Source: an uncultured Dyadobacter sp.
GTDB lineage: Bacteria; Bacteroidota; Bacteroidia; Cytophagales; Spirosomataceae
DNA length: 64,000 nucleotides
Assembly: GCF_946482605.1 (NCBI RefSeq)
Contig: NZ_CAMLSE010000003.1
Coordinates: forward strand, 310,001-374,000
Direction: 5' to 3'
In this document: in pieces, positions 1 through 8,933 of the stretch
Layout: each line of letters opens with the position of its first letter
Position numbering within the stretch: position 1 is the first letter of the stretch
The notes under the pieces: model-generated
The model's input: only the letters and a program-made list of their open reading frames with translations
Told to the model about the DNA's origin: nothing
Database searches by the model: none
Program-made: the position numbers and the translations under genes

Positions 1-357
1 CTGTTCGGCGACCGGGTACAGTTGGTACAGCTGTTTCAGAACCTTTTGAGCAATGCCCTGAAATTCACGGATGGGAAGGCGCCGCAGGTGACCGTGCGGT
101 CGTCATCCGAGGAAGGGCTTACCACCATTGCCGTAACAGACAATGGGATCGGAATTCCGGCTGAGCACCTGGAAAAAGTGTTTGGAGTTTTCAAGCGGCT
201 TCATTTCCCCGCCCAATATCCCGGCACCGGCGTCGGACTCGCGATATGCCGGAAGGTCGTCGAGCGCCACAACGGAAAAATCTGGGCAGAATCGCAACCA
301 GGACAGGGTGCCAGCTTTTATATTACATTACCCGAGAATAAACCTGCCACAATATAA
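1..357 (+). CDS. Sensor histidine kinase, C-terminal part (5' truncated by window)
   Basis: The reading frame is open from base 1 and ends at TAA 355-357. It encodes about 118 residues of a HATPase_c kinase domain: the N box (FQNLLSNALKFT), the G1 box (DNGIGIP) and the G2 box (GTGVGLAICRKVVERHNG), ending in FYITLPE. This fold binds ATP and phosphorylates a histidine upstream of the visible part. The phrase FKRLHFPAQYPGTGVGLAI is typical of PAS/GAF or phytochrome-like hybrid kinases. The sensor domains and the phosphoacceptor His lie outside the window, so the stimulus is unknown. A CheY-like receiver starts 11 bp downstream and is the probable partner. Confidence 0.93.
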   Translation: MFGDRVQLVQLFQNLLSNALKFTDGKAPQVTVRSSSEEGLTTIAVTDNGIGIPAEHLEKVFGVFKRLHFPAQYPGTGVGLAICRKVVERHNGKIWAESQPGQGASFYITLPENKPATI

Positions 358-368
358 CCGTTACAACC

Positions 369-767
369 ATGATTAAACTGGCCGTAGTTGAAAATGATGA
401 TGACGAGCGCTTCTTTATGATCGAAGCTTTTGAAGCCTTTGGTAATTTCGAAATCGTGGGCCAATTCGCGAATGGTGATCAGCTGATGCAATGGCTGGAC
501 CATGGACCGGCACAGCTGCCGCAACTGATTATCACTGATCTGAACATGCCCGGAAAAAACGGGTACGACGTCATATCAGAAGTAAAGGATAGGTACCCGG
601 ACATTTGGGTTATAGCGACCTCGACGTCGTCCATTCCGGCGACACGGGATAAATGCCGCAGCCTGGGCGCTCGGGAATTCATGGTCAAACCCGATGTATT
701 CATCGCATATGACCGTTACGTGGACCGGGTCTACGAACTGGTAGGGCCCGAACTGGCTGAAAATTAA
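369..767 (+). CDS. CheY-like single-domain response regulator
   Basis: 132 residues, essentially one receiver domain. The acidic pocket is VENDDDE near the N-terminus. The phosphoacceptor Asp sits in LIITDLNMPGKNGYDV. The conserved Thr/Ser is in IATSTSS and the conserved Lys in FMVKPD. There is no output domain. Such Rcp1-like regulators commonly sit directly after a phytochrome- or PAS-type kinase, and here the kinase stop is 11 bp upstream, so co-transcription is likely. It would pass phosphate onward or act by protein contact. A hairpin with a T-run follows the gene. Confidence 0.92.
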   Translation: MIKLAVVENDDDERFFMIEAFEAFGNFEIVGQFANGDQLMQWLDHGPAQLPQLIITDLNMPGKNGYDVISEVKDRYPDIWVIATSTSSIPATRDKCRSLGAREFMVKPDVFIAYDRYVDRVYELVGPELAEN

Positions 768-797
768 ACGAAACAATTCATCTGTAACATTAGTCCT

Positions 798-835
798 GTT
801 CCTGCGCTGCCGAGCATCGCAGGAACTTTTCGTTT
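798..835 (+). terminator. Intrinsic terminator after the response regulator
   Basis: Perfect 9-bp stem GTTCCTGCG (798-806) with CGCAGGAAC (818-826), an 11-nt loop, then TTTTCGTTT. It lies 30 bp after the receiver stop on the same strand and separates the kinase/regulator pair from the sigma-factor operon. Confidence 0.8.
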
Positions 836-895
836 GGTCCGACCAGGTTCAAACCGGCGATTATAAAAAACCCGCAAAAAAAAACGGAAGACACT

Positions 896-922
896 AAGGG
901 GGTATTTTCTAAAAGTTGTCTT
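896..922 (+). promoter_or_regulatory. Candidate ECF-type promoter of the first sigma operon
   Basis: A G-run (898-902) and TTGTC (916-920) are separated by 13 nt, or 14 nt if the first four G are taken as the element, and lie 46 nt before the sigma start codon. The same arrangement is present before the second sigma gene and before the GH74 gene. GTC is a common -10 core of ECF promoters. Autoregulation is inferred from the match. Confidence 0.5.
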
Positions 923-966
923 CTTATTTAGTTGACCGATTCAAAGAATAAATTGTCCGATTCCAT

Positions 967-1605
967 ATGAATGACGATCCATTACCACAGACATCCGTGA
1001 GCGGCGACGAAGGAGTTCCGCTGCGGAACTTCGGATCGAACATCCCGGTAACGAACGGACCGCCGGACTCGGAATGGGTGATCCGGAACGGTTTCGACCG
1101 GAGCGCCAGGTATGGTTTTGAGCTGTTGTTCAAACGTTATCACAAAGTATTGTGCAGCCACGCCGCACGGTTCGTATACTCCGAAGCGGTAGCCCAGGAC
1201 ATCGTGAGCGAGGTTTTTTGCAAGCTATGGAAATCGAAAGCATACGAGGGCATTAACACCTCCTACCGTTTTTACCTTTTCCGGTCGGTCAGGAATGAGG
1301 CTTACAACTACATCCGACTCGAATTTCAGCCGATGGAACAGCTGGAAGCTGCCGAGTACCAGGTGTCGGGAAATGGAAATTTGCCCGATATGATCGCACA
1401 ATACGAGGAAGTGTTGCAACGCGTCGAAAGGATTGTTCACAGCCTGCCCCCGCAATGCCGTAAAATCTTCCTGATGAGCCGCTTTGAGGGCAAGAAGTAC
1501 CAGGAAATCGCAGATGAGCTCGGTATTTCGATCAAAACAGTTGAGGTGCACATCAGCCGCGCGCTGATATCGATGCGTCAGGGTTTAAAAGAACATTGGA
1601 TTTAA
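967..1605 (+). CDS. RNA polymerase sigma-70 factor, ECF subfamily (FecI-like)
   Basis: 212 residues. Sigma region 2 spans about residues 50-115 (FELLFKRYHKVLCSHAARFVYSE, then AQDIVSEVFCKLWKSK). Region 4 spans about 150-205 (LPPQCRKIFLMSRFEGKKYQEIADELGISIKTVEVH). About 45 poorly conserved residues precede region 2. The FecR-type anti-sigma gene starts 1 bp after the stop, followed by an STN-type SusC and a SusD. This is the standard trans-envelope pathway in which the SusC signals through FecR to release the sigma factor. It probably drives its own operon, given the promoter-like element upstream. Confidence 0.95.
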   Translation: MNDDPLPQTSVSGDEGVPLRNFGSNIPVTNGPPDSEWVIRNGFDRSARYGFELLFKRYHKVLCSHAARFVYSEAVAQDIVSEVFCKLWKSKAYEGINTSYRFYLFRSVRNEAYNYIRLEFQPMEQLEAAEYQVSGNGNLPDMIAQYEEVLQRVERIVHSLPPQCRKIFLMSRFEGKKYQEIADELGISIKTVEVHISRALISMRQGLKEHWI

Positions 1606-1606
1606 T

Positions 1607-2605
1607 ATGGAACCAACGATCAGTAAAGAGGTCATATTCGATCATTTTGCGAACAAAACTTCTCCATTGCAGCGCACAGCGATCGAGAACTGGCTGACCG
1701 ACACGGACAATGAAGAGCTTTATTACCAATGGCTGGAAGAATGGGAACGCGGTCATCTGCAATACAATGCGCAAAGCGAAGCAGAGCTCACACGTTTTTT
1801 TTCGATCGTCGACAACTATGAAATATCCGGGCCTCAGCGTGAGGAACACATGGGTAATCGCTTCGGGAACTGGATCAGAAAGCACGCCGGGAAAGTCGCT
1901 GCCGTCATCGCCTTAGCAGCCGGACTTGCCTGGTACAACCGGGACAGCATCCGGTACACCTCTTATCAAACGGCTTATGGAGAAATCCAGAAATTTGAAT
2001 TGCCTGATGGCAGCAGTGTGAAGCTCAATGCAAACTCCCTGCTGAAAATCCCGCGGTGGAGCTTTGGCAGAACCGAGCGTAATGTCTTTCTGAAAGGCGA
2101 CGCCAGTTTCAATGTAAGGCATCTTAAAAACCACCAGAAGTTCATTATCAGCACTCCGGAGCACTTTACCGTGGAAGTTTTGGGTACCGAATTTACGATG
2201 TCGGCCAGGCAGTTTGGTTCGAAAGTGGTGTTGACCAATGGTAAAGTGAAACTCACCTATGAGGCGAACTCAGATGCCAGGGAGCTCATCATGAAGCCCG
2301 GGGATGTCGTCAAACTCAAAAAAGACAAGCCCATGGAGGTCACGCGTACCGAAGCGCCCGAAAGCTACTCCGAATGGGAGAACAAAAGGTTTGTTTTCGA
2401 TGAAACCACTTTGGAAGAAATGGCTTACCAGCTGCACGAAACCTATGGTCTGGAAGTCACTTTCAGCAACCAGGCCATCGCCGGCAGGCGACTGATGGGC
2501 TCTTTCAAAGGGACTACCATAGATGAATTCCTCCAATCCGTGGCAGAAGTCCTCGATCTTTCCGTAAGCCGTGAAAGCAACAAGGTAGTGTTCAGCGACC
2601 GCTGA
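1607..2605 (+). CDS. FecR family anti-sigma factor
   Basis: 332 residues. A cytoplasmic N-terminal segment (about 1-90) precedes a single membrane span (about residues 93-110, GKVAAVIALAAGLAWY). The periplasmic FecR domain includes FELPDGSSVKLNANSLLKIPR-like sequence around 127-146. A C-terminal DUF4974-like domain (about 262-330) normally contacts the STN domain of the partner receptor. The gene is coupled to the sigma gene with a 1-bp gap and lies 92 bp before the SusC gene. Role: hold the ECF sigma factor inactive until the TonB receptor binds substrate. Confidence 0.95.
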   Translation: MEPTISKEVIFDHFANKTSPLQRTAIENWLTDTDNEELYYQWLEEWERGHLQYNAQSEAELTRFFSIVDNYEISGPQREEHMGNRFGNWIRKHAGKVAAVIALAAGLAWYNRDSIRYTSYQTAYGEIQKFELPDGSSVKLNANSLLKIPRWSFGRTERNVFLKGDASFNVRHLKNHQKFIISTPEHFTVEVLGTEFTMSARQFGSKVVLTNGKVKLTYEANSDARELIMKPGDVVKLKKDKPMEVTRTEAPESYSEWENKRFVFDETTLEEMAYQLHETYGLEVTFSNQAIAGRRLMGSFKGTTIDEFLQSVAEVLDLSVSRESNKVVFSDR

Positions 2606-2697
2606 AAATTGAAATAACGGGTCAATTACCCGAAGGCGTTCCGGACTCCTTCGACGAGTTCCCGTATTGTCCGATCCTTTGTAAACACAACCCTACT

Positions 2698-5600
2698 ATG
2701 TCCAGAAGTTTACACCTCATTTGCCTTTGGGGATTTATCCTCGTTCTCCATCTGCTTTTCTCCTGTCCGCTGGCTGCGCAGGTATTGGCCATGCATCAGC
2801 TGCCGGTACAGAACGACGGCCCGGCAGCCCGGCCGTCCCAGCCATTGCTCCTCAGGGACGCCTTGAAAGAACTGAAAAATCATTTCCAGGTCGACATTCT
2901 TTTCGATTCCCAGGCTACCAATGGCATGCAGGTCCTCAACTTTCGCATCAATAAACAATGGAAACTTGAAAAGAACCTGGATCAGATACTAACGCCGCTG
3001 GGTTTGACCTATAAGAAAGTCAACAAGAGCTCATACCTGATCATCGATAAGAATTCCGGCTCAAATCCGGCCAGGCCCGTGTCCAGTACTGCTTCCACCG
3101 ACAACCCGCCCGCAGCGCACACCGCCCTGGCAGGGCAGGTCGCCCGCGAATGGACCAATGGCCCCCAGGCCAGAACGGACGTAACCATCTCAGGCAAGGT
3201 AACCGACGACTCCGGCGAACCCTTGCCCGGTGTCAGCATTATGGTGAAAGGCACGCAGCAGGGCACCTCCACCGATGTCGCGGGGGAATACAAACTGGTG
3301 GTCGGCGACCTGCCGGTTGCCCTGGTATTTTCCTTCGTCGGTTATATGCCCAAGGAAATCCAGGTCACCAGTTCATCGCACCAGTCCATTGCCCTGGCCA
3401 CGGATACCAAATCACTTGAAGAGGTAGTAGTAGTAGGATATGGCACCGTGAAAAAAAGTGACCTGACCGGTTCGGTTTCCAAAGTGAGTGAAGACAATAT
3501 CAAAGCCACCCCTATCGTGTCACTCGACCGTGCCATGCAGGGAAGGGCCGCCGGGGTACAGGTGATCACCAACTCGGCCAAGCCCGGCGGCAGCGCGACC
3601 ATCCGGATCCGTGGCTCGGGATCGGTCAACGCCAGCAACGATCCGCTTTACGTAGTGGACGGCTTCCCAACCGATAACCTCAACTCCATCAATCCCAGCG
3701 ACATTGAATCCATTGAAATCCTGAAAGACGCATCGGCGACGGCCATCTACGGATCACGCGGGGCCAACGGCGTGGTACTTGTGAGCACCAAAAGAGGGGC
3801 AGCAGGGAAAACGGTCGTGACTTACGAGGGCTACTATGGCGCGCAGTCGGTGCGGAGGACTATTCCGCTGCTCAACGGACAGCAGTTTGCGGAGTTTGTG
3901 AATGAGGCCCAGGTCAATAACGGCGGCGCGCCTCATTTCGACGGCTCTTCCGCCGACCGGCCGCTGCCGGCGGAAATCGGCAAAGGCACCGACTGGCAGG
4001 AAGCCATTTTACAAAAAGCACCGATCCAGAACCACCAGCTGGGTATTTCGGGAGGATCTGAAAAGTCCAGATATGCGATTTCGTTTGGTTATTATGGTCA
4101 GGACGGCATTATCAAAAACTCTGATTTCAAACGTTACACGCTGCGTTCGAACATAGATTCCGAAATATCGCCGCGCATCAAGGTCGGCCTCACATTTCAG
4201 GGAGCTTATACCCAAAGCAATGACGCCCAGACCGAGCCTACGGGAAACCTTTCATATACCGGTGTGATCAGCGCGGCGCTTAATTATTCGCCTACTTTCA
4301 AAAAGTACAACAACGACGGCAGCTATTACAAAAACCAGGGCCAGCTGAATGGCCTCGGTGCCGATAATCCGCTTGCACTGGTGTACGAGTTTACCAATAA
4401 AAACGCATTGATCAGGCTCCTTGCGAACTCCTATGTAGACATAAAGATCGCGGAAGGACTGAACCTGAGAAGCAGCCTGGGGGCCGACCTGCAAAGCTCC
4501 CGGCTCAACTATTATGTGACCAGGAATGCGATCGTCGGTGCGAGTGTACAGGGAAGCGCATCGGTGAACACTACACAGCGGATCAACTGGCTCAATGAGA
4601 ACACATTGAACTACACGAAGTCGATCAATCCCAAAAATTCGATCAATGCATTGGTGGGTTACACGATCCAGGAGATCAAAGGAGAGAATGCCGTCGCCAG
4701 AGCCAATACGTTTTCAGACGATTTTGCGGAATACAACAACCTGGGGGCCGGCTCCACACTCATCGCCCCTACTTCGACGGCCAATCAATGGGCCTTGATC
4801 TCCTATCTGGCTCGCATCAATTATGGTTACGACGACCGCTTCCTGCTGACGTTCACCGGGCGCAGGGACGGTTCCTCCCGATTCGGACCGAACCGCAAAT
4901 TCGGCTTTTTCCCCTCGGGTGCGCTGGCCTGGAAGCTGCATAACGAGAAATGGATGGCGAATATGCCCGCCGTCTCCGAAGCCAAGCTCCGCACGAGCTA
5001 CGGGTTGTCGGGCAATCAGGAAATCGGGAATTACAGGTACCTGGCCAACATCAGCGCCACGCCCTACGTCGTCGGAGGCGTGCTCAACACGGGCTCCGCC
5101 ACGGGCGGCATTGCCAATCCCGACCTGAGATGGGAGCGCAACGCACAATTCGATATCGGCCTCGACCTGGGATTGTTCCGTAACCGCATTAACATTTCAG
5201 CCGATTATTATTACAAAAAGACTTCCGATCTGCTCTTCGACGTGGGTGTGCCGACATCCTCAGGGTTTACCACCACCCTCAAAAACATTGGAAGCGTACA
5301 AAACCAGGGCGTCGAGCTGTCCGTCAATACCATTAACATCGACAGAGCCGGTTTCAGATGGAATTCCGAGTTCAACATCACCTTCAACCGAAACAAGATC
5401 CTGACCCTCGACGGTCGCCGTGAGTTCAGGACCGGGTCTGATGCTACCATTTCCAATACCTCCCAGAACCCCATTTTGCTCCGGGTAGGCAGTGAGCTCG
5501 GCAACTATTACGGGCTCGTTATGGACGGAATATTCCAAAATAAGTCGGAAGTTGACAATTCGGCCCAGAAAACCGCCAAACCCGGCGACATCCGTTACGC

Positions 5601-6156
5601 CGACCGCGACGGGAACGGCGTCATCAACGACGACGACCGGGATATCCTGGGCAATGCCAATCCCGATTTCTTCGGAGGCATCAACAACACACTTACTTAC
5701 AAGGGCTTTGAGCTCAATGTATTTGTCCAGGGCTCCTATGGCAACGAAATTCTGAACTACGGGTCGTTCGACCAGCTCAATTTCACGGGAGGCAACAACC
5801 AGTCGGCCCGGGTGCTCGACCGCTGGACGCCTTCCAATCCCAGCAACACCATTCCGAGAGCCAATGCGGCCGGCGGTTCGCGGCTGTTGTCCTCGCTTCA
5901 TGTGGAAGACGGATCCTATCTGAGGTTCAAGAATATTTCAATAGGTTACAACCTGCCTTCCAATTGGCGGAGCAAATTCAAGGCGCAGGCTGCCAAAATT
6001 TACGTTTCGGCCCAAAACCTCTTCACAGTGACCAGCTATACCGGCTACGATCCGGAAGTGAACCGCTACGGCAGCTCGTCGTTGAGCCAGGGTATCGATT
6101 ACGGCGGCTACCCGGCAGCCAAAACCCTTCTTGTAGGACTTAATCTGACTTTTTAA
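2698..6156 (+). CDS. SusC/RagA-type TonB-dependent receptor with STN signalling domain
   Basis: 1152 residues with an N-terminal signal peptide. Order of domains: STN/secretin-like domain about 51-118, CarboxypepD_reg-like beta-sandwich about 162-235 (starts ISGKVTDDSGEPLPGVS), plug domain about 243-367 with the SusC signature (VVVGYGTVKKSDLTGSVS, then PSDIESIEILKDASATAIYG), and the outer-membrane barrel to the C-terminus, which ends in NLTF. It imports an unknown substrate with the SusD encoded 10 bp downstream. The STN domain fits signalling to the FecR encoded just upstream. The substrate cannot be read from this protein. Confidence 0.95.
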   Translation: MSRSLHLICLWGFILVLHLLFSCPLAAQVLAMHQLPVQNDGPAARPSQPLLLRDALKELKNHFQVDILFDSQATNGMQVLNFRINKQWKLEKNLDQILTPLGLTYKKVNKSSYLIIDKNSGSNPARPVSSTASTDNPPAAHTALAGQVAREWTNGPQARTDVTISGKVTDDSGEPLPGVSIMVKGTQQGTSTDVAGEYKLVVGDLPVALVFSFVGYMPKEIQVTSSSHQSIALATDTKSLEEVVVVGYGTVKKSDLTGSVSKVSEDNIKATPIVSLDRAMQGRAAGVQVITNSAKPGGSATIRIRGSGSVNASNDPLYVVDGFPTDNLNSINPSDIESIEILKDASATAIYGSRGANGVVLVSTKRGAAGKTVVTYEGYYGAQSVRRTIPLLNGQQFAEFVNEAQVNNGGAPHFDGSSADRPLPAEIGKGTDWQEAILQKAPIQNHQLGISGGSEKSRYAISFGYYGQDGIIKNSDFKRYTLRSNIDSEISPRIKVGLTFQGAYTQSNDAQTEPTGNLSYTGVISAALNYSPTFKKYNNDGSYYKNQGQLNGLGADNPLALVYEFTNKNALIRLLANSYVDIKIAEGLNLRSSLGADLQSSRLNYYVTRNAIVGASVQGSASVNTTQRINWLNENTLNYTKSINPKNSINALVGYTIQEIKGENAVARANTFSDDFAEYNNLGAGSTLIAPTSTANQWALISYLARINYGYDDRFLLTFTGRRDGSSRFGPNRKFGFFPSGALAWKLHNEKWMANMPAVSEAKLRTSYGLSGNQEIGNYRYLANISATPYVVGGVLNTGSATGGIANPDLRWERNAQFDIGLDLGLFRNRINISADYYYKKTSDLLFDVGVPTSSGFTTTLKNIGSVQNQGVELSVNTINIDRAGFRWNSEFNITFNRNKILTLDGRREFRTGSDATISNTSQNPILLRVGSELGNYYGLVMDGIFQNKSEVDNSAQKTAKPGDIRYADRDGNGVINDDDRDILGNANPDFFGGINNTLTYKGFELNVFVQGSYGNEILNYGSFDQLNFTGGNNQSARVLDRWTPSNPSNTIPRANAAGGSRLLSSLHVEDGSYLRFKNISIGYNLPSNWRSKFKAQAAKIYVSAQNLFTVTSYTGYDPEVNRYGSSSLSQGIDYGGYPAAKTLLVGLNLTF

Positions 6157-6166
6157 AAGTTCTCCC

Positions 6167-7609
6167 ATGAAATTCAAACTCATTTACCTCCTTCCGGTAA
6201 TGCTGCTGGCCTCCTGCGAGAGCAAACTGGACCTGACTCCGGTCACCAACCTGACCGACGCCACCTACTATAAAACGGCGGAAGACGCCAAGGCTGCATT
6301 GGGTGCATGCTATGCCGCCATCGGCAATCTGGATCCGTTTGCAGACCTGGTCAGCACCGACGACGGTATCCCATTCCTGACCGGAGCCGCAGACAGGCCC
6401 CAGCTCTGGCGCTACGAGATCACTTCCGCAAACTCGTTCATTGCCTTTTATGCAGGCGCATTCAGGGGTATCAACCGGTCGAACACCGTGATCAGCCGCC
6501 TTCCTTCCATTGCGATGGACGAGACACTCAAAGCACGCTATGTGGCGGAAGCACGCTTTCTGCGCGCGGTGCATTATTTCAACCTGGTGCGCTGGTACGG
6601 TGCCGTGCCGCTGGTAACAACCGAAACTTCCTCCCTCGACGGGTTGGAGGTTGAAAGGGTCCCGGCGGAGGAAATCTATAAGTTCGTCGTTGAAGAACTG
6701 GCGGCAGCGGAAAGCGGCCTGCCTGCAAAATATCCGGCCACCGACGCAGGCCGCGCCACCAAGGGAGCCGCTATGGGTATGCTGGCGAAAGTGTATATCA
6801 CCATGGCCGGAACCGATCGGCAATCGAGCTACTGGAAACTGGCGGCCGACAAACTGAAACAGGTTATCGACTCCGGCATATATGATCTGTATCCCAATTT
6901 CGCCGAAGCATTCTCGCTTGCGGCAAGAGGCGGAAAAGAGAATATTTTCGAGGTGCAATACCTCACCGACGTGCGCGGCCACGGCTTGGGCAGAGGCTAT
7001 GGCGTACGCAGCGCCCTCATATACCCGAGCGGAGGAAGCGGCATTGCCCGGCCGACCGAAAGTTTGTTCAAACTCTATTCTGACCAGGATGCCCGAAAGG
7101 CAGTCACTTTTCTGACGTCCTACACTTACAACGGCTCCACCGTGGAGTTGTCCGTCACCAACCCGGATTTCACCAAGGCCACCTCCTTCCAGAAACTTTG
7201 GGACAAAACCGCCAAGACCAGCGGCGGCGAGGGCACCAGTATCCCCATTCTGCGCTATGCAGATGTGCTGCTGCTGTATGCCGAAGCGCTCAATGAGACC
7301 AGCAACGGCCCAACACCGGAAGCATATGCCGCGTTGAACAAAGTAAGGACCCGGGCACGGCTCGGAGCCCTGAGCAACCTCTCCTACCAGTCATTCAAAG
7401 AAGCCGTATGGCTTGAACGGCGTCTGGAACTCACCTTTGAAAATCACCGGCGCTTCGACCTGTTACGGACCGGAAAACTCATCGAAGCGGTGAAAGCCGA
7501 AACCAGTTTTAACCGAAATCCGCAGATTCAGTCCTACCACCTGCTGTTTCCGTTCCCGCAAACCGACATGGACGCTAACCCGAAACTCCGCCAAAATGAA
7601 GGATATTGA
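6167..7609 (+). CDS. RagB/SusD family outer-membrane lipoprotein
   Basis: 480 residues. It has a lipoprotein signal (LLPVMLLASC, lipidated Cys near residue 17) followed by the usual SusD start LDLTPVTNLTDATYYKT. The TPR-like helices include RYVAEARFLRAVHYFNLVRWYG, and the C-terminal region has the SusD signatures ILRYADVLLLYAEALNE and ERRLELTFENHRRFDLLR. It captures glycan or another ligand on the cell surface and delivers it to the adjacent SusC. Its last 14 bp overlap the start of the next gene, so translation of the two is probably coupled. Confidence 0.95.
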   Translation: MKFKLIYLLPVMLLASCESKLDLTPVTNLTDATYYKTAEDAKAALGACYAAIGNLDPFADLVSTDDGIPFLTGAADRPQLWRYEITSANSFIAFYAGAFRGINRSNTVISRLPSIAMDETLKARYVAEARFLRAVHYFNLVRWYGAVPLVTTETSSLDGLEVERVPAEEIYKFVVEELAAAESGLPAKYPATDAGRATKGAAMGMLAKVYITMAGTDRQSSYWKLAADKLKQVIDSGIYDLYPNFAEAFSLAARGGKENIFEVQYLTDVRGHGLGRGYGVRSALIYPSGGSGIARPTESLFKLYSDQDARKAVTFLTSYTYNGSTVELSVTNPDFTKATSFQKLWDKTAKTSGGEGTSIPILRYADVLLLYAEALNETSNGPTPEAYAALNKVRTRARLGALSNLSYQSFKEAVWLERRLELTFENHRRFDLLRTGKLIEAVKAETSFNRNPQIQSYHLLFPFPQTDMDANPKLRQNEGY

Positions 7610-8897
7610 ATTCAAACAGCAATGGAGGCTGTTGGCGGCATTAGGAATAGCGGCGACTTTGCTGACCGCCACCAGTTTTTCCGGGAAGCCCGTCGCCAAC
7701 ATTCCCATCCGAAAGATAGCTTCCGGTAAAATCATCCACCGGTTCCACGACACCTCTCCCATCAGCCCTTCCGGCCGGTACATTGCCTTGTTCAGGATTC
7801 CTTTTGAAGACCGCTACCCTGAGCCCGGAGAGTCCGGGGAAGTGGTACTCGTCGACCTGACAACCGGTAAGGAAACCGTCGTGGACAAATCCTATGGCTG
7901 GGAAATGCAGGTGGGCGCCAACGTCCAATGGGGCGCTTCGGACCATGAACTGTTTTACAATCAGGTAGATACCAGCACCTGGAAAGGATATACCGTTCTG
8001 CATGACCCCATCCGTCGCCGGTCACGAAAATGGGAAGGTGCCACTTTCATGACCACACCCGACGGTAAAAAAACGGCGAGCCACAATATGACCAACTCCG
8101 TGTACGCCCAGTCGGGCTATGGTGTGATCCTTCCCGAGCGGTACCGGCATAAAAATGTCGGCATCGTGAGTACCGATGGTCTTTTCGTAACCGATGTCGC
8201 GAGCGGCAAAACGAGCATGATCGCTTCCATCCAACGGATCTTTGACGAAGCCAAGCCCAAAGTCGGGATCGATGACCCGGAAAAGTACGAGATATACACC
8301 TTCAAGGCGATGTGGAATGCGCAGGGTACCAGGCTGATGACCTGCCTTATTATCCGTCCGAGATCCGGCGGCCCCCGCAAAGTAGCCCTCATTACCATGA
8401 AACCCGACGGCACTGATATCAGGACTGCGGTTACCACCAGGCAATACGGCAAAGGCGGTCATCACATGGCGTGGATGCCCGACGGCCAGCATTTCTCCAT
8501 GAACCTGGAAATCGACAGTACGCGTTTCGGCCTGGAACTGATCACCGCCAGATACGACGGGTCGGAACTTAAAACCGTATTCTCACCGGGTTCCGGCCAC
8601 CCCAGTTTTCACCCCAAAGGATTACCGCTGATCATCACGGATGCCTATCGCCACGAAGTAAGCGTGACGAAGGACGATGGGATCGTGCCTATCCGGCTGA
8701 TGAACGTCAAAACCGGCGAGGAGACCGTCATCGCCAGGGTGAAAGTCCCCGATGTGAAGGATAACTCGTTCCGGATGGATGCCCACCCCACCTGGGACCG
8801 CACCGGCAGGTACGTGATCTTCAACGGATACGACGACAACAGCAGGGGCGTCTACATCGCCGATCTTCAAAAAATCATTGACCAAACAAAACCTTGA
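7596..8897 (+). CDS. Exported TolB/PD40-like beta-propeller protein
   Basis: 433 residues. An N-terminal hydrophobic segment (WRLLAALGIAATLLTATSFSG) looks like a signal peptide or anchor. The rest contains repeated propeller-like units of the PD40/TolB kind, for example ISPSGRYIALFRI, FMTTPDGKKTASHN, FHPKGLPLIITDAYRHE and WDRTGRYVIFNGYDDNSRGVYIADL. Similar folds occur in oligogalacturonate-lyase-like and sugar-binding proteins, but I cannot assign catalysis. The start lies inside the SusD gene, which supports operon membership. A 17-bp inverted repeat separates it from the flavoprotein gene. Confidence 0.72.
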   Translation: MKDIEFKQQWRLLAALGIAATLLTATSFSGKPVANIPIRKIASGKIIHRFHDTSPISPSGRYIALFRIPFEDRYPEPGESGEVVLVDLTTGKETVVDKSYGWEMQVGANVQWGASDHELFYNQVDTSTWKGYTVLHDPIRRRSRKWEGATFMTTPDGKKTASHNMTNSVYAQSGYGVILPERYRHKNVGIVSTDGLFVTDVASGKTSMIASIQRIFDEAKPKVGIDDPEKYEIYTFKAMWNAQGTRLMTCLIIRPRSGGPRKVALITMKPDGTDIRTAVTTRQYGKGGHHMAWMPDGQHFSMNLEIDSTRFGLELITARYDGSELKTVFSPGSGHPSFHPKGLPLIITDAYRHEVSVTKDDGIVPIRLMNVKTGEETVIARVKVPDVKDNSFRMDAHPTWDRTGRYVIFNGYDDNSRGVYIADLQKIIDQTKP

Positions 8898-8899
8898 AC

Positions 8900-8916
8900 A
8901 CTTGTCCCGGACAAGT
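8900..8916. repeat. 17-bp inverted repeat between the propeller and flavoprotein genes
   Basis: ACTTGTCC (8900-8907), one C, GGACAAGT (8909-8916). The arms are perfect, and it lies 17 bp before the flavoprotein ATG. There is no T-run, so a plain intrinsic terminator is unlikely. It could be a small operator or an mRNA hairpin that tunes expression of the 1052-residue gene. Confidence 0.4.
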
Positions 8917-8933
8917 ATAAAACCAATGCTCTT

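Noticed and set aside
2618..2632. CGGGT/ACCCG hairpin between fecR and susC
   Set aside because: A 5-bp stem without a T-run, in a gap inside an operon; no function can be supported.
5260..5901. 213-codon minus-strand ORF inside the first SusC gene, and similar long antisense ORFs elsewhere
   Set aside because: They lie opposite strongly supported genes, have low-complexity Val/Gly or Pro/Arg composition, and no family resemblance; they are shadows of GC-rich coding sequence.
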